64,000 bases of DNA from Clostridia bacterium (GTDB taxonomy: Bacteria > Bacillota > DSM-521 > Neomoorellales > SLTJ01): assembly GCA_004347685.1 (NCBI GenBank), contig SLTJ01000017.1, positions 62,001-126,000 of the forward strand, written 5' to 3'. The notes under the pieces are model-generated. The model was not told the origin of the DNA. It did not search any database and saw nothing but the letters and a program-made list of their open reading frames with translations. Each line of letters opens with the position of its first letter. The first letter of the stretch is position 1. The translations under genes were made by a program, and so were the position numbers. This document shows positions 59,090-64,000 of this stretch, one piece after another.

Positions 59090-60862
59090 TTGGCCGGCTT
59101 GCGCCTTTTCTCCAGCCAGAGCCTAGCTACCAGGCTCATCGTTCCTATGGTAATTATCGTGGTTGTAGCCGTAGGGGGAGTCATGACCTGGCTGGTACGG
59201 CAACAGCGGCAGCAGGTCATTGACGAACAGGTGTCCAGGCTGCGGACTGTCGCCACGCAGATGAACATCGCCCGCGATTACATGGCCTCGGTGCAAAGCC
59301 GGGACTATGCCAACCCTGACTTCGTTCCCATAGTAGTGGCCATGCGTACCGGGGCCAAATACGCGGAAACGGCCGGGGACGGCCTGGTGGTCCGTACTCC
59401 CAGCGACAAGCCCCGCAACCCCAAAAACACCGCCGATCCCTGGGAATTGAAACAACTGGCCCGGTTTAAGGCTGACCCAAACCTGCCCGAGGTATACGAA
59501 ATAACCAAGGTAGATAATACCCAGGTGTTGCGCTACGCCATGCCGGTGCGGGTAACTGAGGACTGCCTGGTATGTCACGGTTTCCCGGTGGGGGAAAAGG
59601 ACCGGTTCGGCTATGCCAAGGAAGGCTACCAGGTGGGCGACATCCGCGCCCTCTATAGCCTGTACATACCTACCGCCGTTACCGACCAGCTTTACCGGAA
59701 CAACCTTATCCAGCTTTACGGGGTAGGCTTGCTGGTTATCCTCCTCATCATCGCCGCCGTTATCTTGCTTACTCGCTCCAACATTTCTCGCCCCCTGGGA
59801 GCCATCACTGCGCAACTGCGGGAAATTAACCAAGGCCGGGGGGACCTTTCCCGCCGCCTGCAATTCCAGGGCGCGGACGAGGTAGGTACCCTGGCCTGCG
59901 AGTTCAACCAGTTTGTGGATAACCTGGCCAGCATGGTCAGCAGCCTGAATGATGTAGCCGCCCACGTGGCCAGCATCAGCAGCGAAGTGGCCCAGGCTTC
60001 TACCCAGACCGGGATGGCCACGCAGGAAGTGGCCCTCAATATCGAGCAACTTGCCCAGCGCATCGCTGACCTCACCGACCAGGTACTGGCCAGCAAGGAC
60101 GAGGTTAGAAATTTGGCCGATACGGCCGGCCAGGTGGCCGACAATGCCCGGCAGGCCGCCCGGGCTGCCAGCCAGTCGGCAGCCTCGGCCCGCCATGGCG
60201 AAGAGGCGTTGAAAGACGCCGTGGGTGGCATGCAGGAAATAAACAGGACGGTAAATGAAGCTGCCGCCACGGTTAACGAGTTGGGAGAGAGGAGCAAGGA
60301 AATAGGGCAGATCCTGGAGATGATCCAGAACTTCGCCGCTGAAACCAAACTGCTGGCGCTGAACGCGGCCATCGAGGCTGCCCGGGCCGGCGACGCTGGT
60401 CGTGGTTTCTCGGTGGTGGCCGAGGAAGTGCGCAAGCTGGCCGAGGAGTCCAGCCGGGCCGCCGCCCGCATTGCCGACATGGTGAGCCAGATCCAGAATG
60501 ACACCTGCGCCGCCGCCGCGGCCATGGGCCAGGGAACGGAAAAGACCAATGAAGGGTTAAAGCTCATTGCCCAGGCCCGCGCCGCCCTGCAGGAGATCGT
60601 TGCCGCGGCCCAGGAAACCGACCTACAGATCCAAGCCATCAGCCAGGCGGCCGGGCGGCTGGCGGCCAGCAACCAGCAGGTGGCGCAAACCATGCAGGAG
60701 GTTAGCCAGGCCGCCGAGGAAATCAGCACCCGGGCCACCAATATCAGCGCGGCAGCCGAAGAGCAGACGGCCGCGGTGGAGGAAATAAGCGCCAGCGCCA
60801 ACAGCCTGGCCAGCGACGCCGAAACCTTAAACACTATGGTTCAGCGGTTTCAGTCCGGGTAG
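59090..60862 (+). CDS. Methyl-accepting chemotaxis protein with heme-type DUF3365 sensor
   Basis: A 590-residue chemoreceptor. It has one membrane helix at 15-37 and an extracytoplasmic DUF3365/Tll0287-like sensor with a c-type heme motif Cys-Leu-Val-Cys-His near residue 160. A second helix at about 205-227 and a HAMP domain follow, then a long signalling coiled coil with the hairpin tip [18 protein letters not shown]. It probably senses redox, oxygen or NO through heme. TTG at 59090 follows GGAGAGGA. No che genes are nearby. Confidence 0.93.
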   Translation: MAGLRLFSSQSLATRLIVPMVIIVVVAVGGVMTWLVRQQRQQVIDEQVSRLRTVATQMNIARDYMASVQSRDYANPDFVPIVVAMRTGAKYAETAGDGLVVRTPSDKPRNPKNTADPWELKQLARFKADPNLPEVYEITKVDNTQVLRYAMPVRVTEDCLVCHGFPVGEKDRFGYAKEGYQVGDIRALYSLYIPTAVTDQLYRNNLIQLYGVGLLVILLIIAAVILLTRSNISRPLGAITAQLREINQGRGDLSRRLQFQGADEVGTLACEFNQFVDNLASMVSSLNDVAAHVASISSEVAQASTQTGMATQEVALNIEQLAQRIADLTDQVLASKDEVRNLADTAGQVADNARQAARAASQSAASARHGEEALKDAVGGMQEINRTVNEAAATVNELGERSKEIGQILEMIQNFAAETKLLALNAAIEAARAGDAGRGFSVVAEEVRKLAEESSRAAARIADMVSQIQNDTCAAAAAMGQGTEKTNEGLKLIAQARAALQEIVAAAQETDLQIQAISQAAGRLAASNQQVAQTMQEVSQAAEEISTRATNISAAAEEQTAAVEEISASANSLASDAETLNTMVQRFQSG

Positions 60863-61200
60863 AAACGGCGGTGACGAGGCCAAAGGACCGCAGTCGGCAA
60901 GATCCTTCTTCTGAACGTTTATTCAGAGGCTCCGCCAGTCTGGGGCCGGCCGGCGTGCAGGGCCAGGAAGCGACAGGCTCCGGCAACCCCGGGCGTATGT
61001 TATCCGCCGGAATCGGCCATACTATCGAGCGTCGGGGGCAGGCCCGCTGGCGCCCGGAATTGGACCGCCATGGTGGAGGATCGCCTCCGGCCTGAGGCCA
61101 GATCTTCCGGTCTGGGGGGAGTACCACGGGTTCTCGAGCCTATGCATGCCCGCCGGGAGCGGGGCGGGAACACGATACGGACAACTCACCGTCGCCGTTA
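60863..61200. other. Stretch before the polyprenyl synthetase gene
   Basis: No complete gene is supported. A short frame from ATG 61070 (Met-Val-Glu-Asp-Arg-Leu-Arg-Pro-Glu) ends at a TAG at 61199-61201 in a different frame from the synthetase. It could be the frameshifted N-terminus of that gene. The in-frame stop upstream of the synthetase is at 61093. Confidence 0.4.
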
Positions 61201-62118
61201 GAAGAACTGCAGGGAATTGAGCAACTGCTTCGGTCCGTTACGGCCAGCCAGGAAGAAACGGTACAGAGCCTCCTGGACTACTGTCTCCCGGGCGGCAAGA
61301 GGCTGCGATCCAGGTTGGTAGCGGTGGTCGCCACCTACGCCCCCCACAACCCGGAACAGGTTAAGCGAGTGGGCGCGGCCATTGAACTTATCCACCTGGC
61401 CTCGCTGGTACATGACGACCTCCTGGACGGTGCCAGCACCCGCCGCTCCCGCCCAGCCCTTTACCGCGTTTGCGGCTCGACCCCGGCCGTGCTGGCCGGC
61501 GATTACCTCTTCGCCTCTGCCTTCGACCTTCTCAGCAACGCCCCCCAGGACATACTAAAGAAAGTGACCCGGGCCATCCGGGCCATGTGTGAAGGAGAGA
61601 TCGCCGAACTCCTGCAGAGCGATTGCAGCGAAGCCGGCTACTACCGGCGGGTGGAAAAGAAAACAGCCGTACTCATGGCTGCTGCCTGCGCCTCTGGGGC
61701 CATCCTGGCCGGGATGGACCAACCCCGGATCGCCATTTTGGAAACCTTAGGCCACCACATGGGCATCGCCTTTCAGATCGCCGACGACCTCCTGGACCTG
61801 GAGGCCGATCCCGCAATAACGGGGAAGGATGCCTGGCAGGACATCAGGCGGGGGGTCGTTACCCTGCCACTCATCCATTTTCTCTCTACCGCACCGCCGG
61901 GTCCTCCCTGGCTGGAAAAGCTGGCGGCCGGCACCATCTCCCACGAGGAAGCCGGAGTCCTGCTGGCCTCCCTGCGGGAAGCCGGTTCCCTGGAGTACGC
62001 GCGACAACAGGCGGCCCGGCACGTAAGCCTGGCCCTGCAAGCCCTGGAACAGCTTCCCCCCTCCCGCGCCAGGGATACCCTGGCCCGCATGGCCGCAGAT
62101 ATTGCTACTCCTGCCTGA
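61201..62118 (+). CDS. Polyprenyl diphosphate synthase (trans-isoprenyl synthetase)
   Basis: The enzyme elongates allylic diphosphates with isopentenyl diphosphate to make quinone side chains or carriers. Seen are Gly-Gly-Lys-Arg-Leu-Arg-Ser-Arg (61291 on), the first Asp-rich motif Asp-Asp-Leu-Leu-Asp followed by Gly-Ala-Ser-Thr-Arg-Arg-Ser-Arg-Pro, Lys-Thr-Ala, and the second motif Asp-Asp-Leu-Leu-Asp-Leu-Glu-Ala-Asp. The conserved frame has no ATG, GTG or TTG between the stop at 61093 and TTG 61315, yet the essential GGKR motif lies before 61315. The true start is thus non-canonical or lost by a frameshift; 61201 marks the first clearly family-like codons. Confidence 0.85.
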   Translation, partial: EELQGIEQLLRSVTASQEETVQSLLDYCLPGGKRLRSRLVAVVATYAPHNPEQVKRVGAAIELIHLASLVHDDLLDGASTRRSRPALYRVCGSTPAVLAGDYLFASAFDLLSNAPQDILKKVTRAIRAMCEGEIAELLQSDCSEAGYYRRVEKKTAVLMAAACASGAILAGMDQPRIAILETLGHHMGIAFQIADDLLDLEADPAITGKDAWQDIRRGVVTLPLIHFLSTAPPGPPWLEKLAAGTISHEEAGVLLASLREAGSLEYARQQAARHVSLALQALEQLPPSRARDTLARMAADIATPA

Positions 62119-62401
62119 AGGCCGCCTCCGAAGTTTTCAGGGTACTGTTCCCGGCCACAAAATAAGCCAGCCGCAAGGCTTCAGCTATTTCCGCGTCAGA
62201 AACCCCCATACTGCGGGCCCGACTAGCTAGGGTGGCCACCCCTTCGGCCGCGCCGTGGGAAGCATCCAGGGCAATGAGAGTCTTGGTTCTGGCATCCAGG
62301 GCCCCTGGGCTCAAAGCCTTCTCGTATAGCTGCGAGACAATGGCATGTAACTCCGGGTCCCTCTTGGCTATTTCCTGGATAAAGGGCGGCAAGTTTGCCA
62401 A
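62105..62401 (-). CDS. AhpD-like/carboxymuconolactone decarboxylase-fold protein lacking cysteines
   Basis: A 98-residue all-helical protein of the CMD/AhpD superfamily (Leu-Asp-Ala-Arg-Thr-Lys-Thr-Leu-Ile-Ala-Leu, Gly-Val-Ser-Asp-Ala-Glu-Ile-Ala-Glu-Ala-Leu). The family's redox Cys-x-x-Cys is absent; the corresponding stretch reads Ala-Ala-Glu-Gly-Val-Ala, and the whole protein has no Cys, so it is not a peroxidase of the usual type. TTG at 62401 is preceded six bases away by a run of 19 G, which must act as the ribosome site. Its end overlaps the convergent synthetase gene. Confidence 0.8.
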   Translation of the reverse strand: MANLPPFIQEIAKRDPELHAIVSQLYEKALSPGALDARTKTLIALDASHGAAEGVATLASRARSMGVSDAEIAEALRLAYFVAGNSTLKTSEAAFRQE

Positions 62402-62407
62402 GATAAT

Positions 62408-62426
62408 CCCCCCCCCCCCCCCCCCC
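62408..62426. repeat. Homopolymer tract of 19 C (G on the minus strand)
   Basis: Nineteen consecutive C residues directly upstream of the AhpD-like gene's start codon, in the ribosome-site position. Tracts this long are prone to slippage and to sequencing or assembly error. Confidence 0.9.
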
Positions 62427-62460
62427 TCACAAAAATTCTTAAATGTGCTTATTCGCCTCG

Positions 62461-62489
62461 ATTATACTGTTCACCCCCAGACTGGTCAA
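62461..62489 (-). promoter_or_regulatory. Promoter of the AhpD-like gene
   Basis: TTGACC (62489-62484) and TATAAT (62466-62461), 17 bases apart on the minus strand, about 60 bases before the start codon and upstream of the G tract. Confidence 0.78.
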
Positions 62490-62525
62490 GATGTCAAGAT
62501 ATATGAGCCGCCGATAACCTACGCT

Positions 62526-63858
62526 CTATCCTGGAGCCTCAGGGATATGGCCCCGTTCCATGAGAAGACGGGTGATGTCACGGGCTTCTTTAATCATAGC
62601 CTCGGCCTGAGCGTAAAGTTCCTGGTAGGTACGGTTTATCCTGGCCACACCCTGCTCCACAGCCTTAGCTCCTACTGCAGCAGCTACACGCGGATAAACT
62701 TCCCATTCATCCATAGTGGGAATCAAATAGTCTTCGGACAGCATTATCCTCCGCGTACCTAGCCAGTTCCTGAGCCGCGGCAATGCACATTTCATCGGTA
62801 ATGGTTTTGGCCCGCACATCCAAAGCTCCCCGGAAAATGGCGGGGAAGCCAAGTGAGTTATTTATCTGGTTAGGGAAATCTGACCGGCCAGTGGCCACAA
62901 TCCTTGCTCCTGCTTCCTTGGCTTCCCAAGGCCAGATTTCAGGAACCGGATTGGCACAGGCAAAGACTACTGCATCGTCAGCCATGGTTTGAATCCATTC
63001 TTTCTGCAAGACATTCGGGCCAGGTGTAGAGAGAGCAATAACAATGTCGGCTCCCCGCATGGCCTCGGATATACCACCTGCCGTGCCTGCAGCATTCGTT
63101 TTCTCGCATATCTCCCACTTTTCCGGGTGTGTGCCCTTGAGTTCAATCCGATCCGGGTTAAGAATACCTTTGCTGTCGGTCATAATGATGTTGCCCGGCG
63201 TCACTCCTGCGGCCATCAGTATCCGGGCGATACAGATGTTGGCCGCTCCCGCCCCAATCATCGCTACTTTCACTTTGTCAATTTCCTTGCCCACCAGCTT
63301 GAGGGCATTGATTACCCCGGCCAGGGTAACGGCGGCTGTCCCCTGCTGGTCGTCATGCCACACGGGTATCTCCATCTCTTGCCGCAACCTTTCCAGGATG
63401 GTAAAACATTTCGGCTGGGCGATATCCTCCAAGTTGATGCCTCCAAAGGAGGGCTGGAGGATCTTAACGGTTCTAATGATTTCCTCGGGGTCTTTGGTGT
63501 CCAGGCAAATTGGCACCGCATCTATCCCGCCCAGGTATTTAAAAAGCAGAGCCTTGCCCTCCATGACTGGCATTGCCGCTTCTGGGCCGATGTCTCCAAG
63601 CCCCAATACCCGGGTGCCGTCTGAAACCACGGCCACGCTGTTCCACTTGCTGGTATACTCGTAAACCACTTCCTTGTTCTGCTTGATAACTTTACAAGGC
63701 TCGGCCACTCCAGGGGTATACCAGATGGCAAAATCATCAAGGCTGCGCACGCAGCAGCGGGGCAAAATCTGTATTTTCCCCCGGTAGAAGGGGTGGAGCC
63801 GCAGGGCGTCTTCCGCTGGTTTTCCGGCTTTGGTCAAGAGATCTTCCTTGCTGATCAT
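62526..63858 (-). pseudogene. NAD(P)-dependent malic enzyme with a one-base frameshift
   Basis: About 443 codons of a malic enzyme (malate to pyruvate + CO2). The first frame (63858-62707) has Trp-Tyr-Thr-Pro-Gly-Val-Ala-Glu-Pro, Ser-Asp-Gly-Thr-Arg-Val-Leu-Gly-Leu-Gly-Asp-Ile-Gly, Trp-His-Asp-Asp-Gln-Gln-Gly-Thr-Ala, and Gly-Ala-Gly-Ala-Ala-Asn for NAD. At about 62755 one extra base after Glu-Asp-Asn shifts the frame; the next frame resumes Leu-Ser-Glu-Asp-Tyr-Leu-Ile-Pro-Thr-Met-Asp-Glu-Trp and ends at 62526. This is either a recent mutation or a sequence error. ATG 63858 follows GGGTGGGAAG. It follows an acyl-CoA dehydrogenase gene. Confidence 0.88.
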
Positions 63859-63874
63859 ATTCTTCCCACCCTTG

Positions 63875-64000
63875 CTATGCATGCTCATGCTCCTTCAAGA
63901 GTTCTCGCGCAACAATCAGACGCTGAATCTGGTTGGTACCTTCGTAAATCTGCCCCACCTTGGCGTCCCGCATCAGCTTTTCTATTCCATAATCCCGCAT
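63875..64000 (-). CDS. Acyl-CoA dehydrogenase, C-terminal end (runs off the right edge)
   Basis: The last 41 codons: [12 protein letters not shown] and Tyr-Glu-Gly-Thr-Asn-Gln-Ile-Gln-Arg, the C-terminal signature of FAD-dependent acyl-CoA dehydrogenases, which includes the helix lining the FAD and substrate site. The stop lies 16 bases before the malic enzyme start, so the genes are probably cotranscribed. Confidence 0.93.
   Translation of the reverse strand: MRDYGIEKLMRDAKVGQIYEGTNQIQRLIVARELLKEHEHA

Overview
The window is 64 kb of GC-rich bacterial chromosome. It most likely comes from a spore-forming, probably thermophilic or anaerobic member of the Firmicutes, class Clostridia, of the Moorella/Peptococcales type. 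The evidence is a sleB-ypeB germination pair, S-layer-homology (SLH) proteins, a CIRCE-controlled groESL operon, Clostridia-type SAM-I and cobalamin riboswitches, an ECF-type vitamin transporter, a feo operon with FeoA and FmdB-like zinc ribbons, strong GGAGG ribosome sites and very frequent TTG start codons. No rRNA, CRISPR array, prophage or complete insertion sequence is visible. There is one tRNA, Leu-UAA.

Layout. 0-5.4 kb: two-component system, ferritin-like protein, DHA2-type MFS exporter, tRNA-Leu, endonuclease III. 5.4-10.2 kb: agmatinase and spermidine synthase, a thioredoxin operon, lgt, a methyltransferase and a DUF1540 protein. 10.3-13.1 kb: two tandem PLP trans-sulfuration enzymes behind a SAM-I riboswitch; a 137-bp MITE-like element with an 8-bp target duplication sits between the promoter and the riboswitch. 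13.2-15.1 kb: ZIP metal transporter and small proteins. 15.3-17.9 kb: NHEJ operon (Ku, ligase, LigD-type polymerase). 18.3-28.4 kb: an island of DUF6385-type repeat proteins, a hexapeptide acyltransferase, three GT2-TPR glycosyltransferase units in two genes and a Gfo/Idh oxidoreductase; its right edge runs into a truncated lactate dehydrogenase gene. 28.6-33.1 kb: DUF438/hemerythrin protein and CopA with a CsoR-like operator inside its promoter.

33.2-45.4 kb is the most interesting part. A cobalamin riboswitch with its own terminator controls six genes on the minus strand. Three encode surface proteins whose alpha/alpha-toroid and DUF4430 domains are the two halves of vertebrate intrinsic factor and transcobalamin, two of them carrying SLH domains. 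The other three encode the S, A-A and T components of an ECF transporter whose S component resembles the cobalamin family CbrT. Just upstream lies a cbiM-PDGLE-cbiQ-cbiO cobalt or nickel transporter. My inference is a wall-anchored corrinoid capture and uptake system, coupled to metal uptake for corrinoid synthesis.

45.6-48.6 kb: feo operon in which FeoB is split into separate GTPase and permease genes, with a Fur-like site after the promoter. 48.6-54.7 kb: LysM protein, two small unknowns, sleB-ypeB, an intracellular trypsin-like protease and an MgtC protein with a GNAT-like tail. 54.9-57 kb: groEL-groES. 57.1-60.9 kb: a clan-A glycoside hydrolase and a heme-binding-motif chemoreceptor read divergently from overlapping promoters; the hydrolase mRNA looks leaderless. 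61.1-64 kb: polyprenyl synthetase without a normal start, a cysteine-less AhpD-like protein behind a 19-base G tract, a frameshifted malic enzyme and the 3' end of an acyl-CoA dehydrogenase gene.

Start codons were chosen from ribosome-site spacing and protein-family N-termini. Domain names rest on motif recognition, not database searches.
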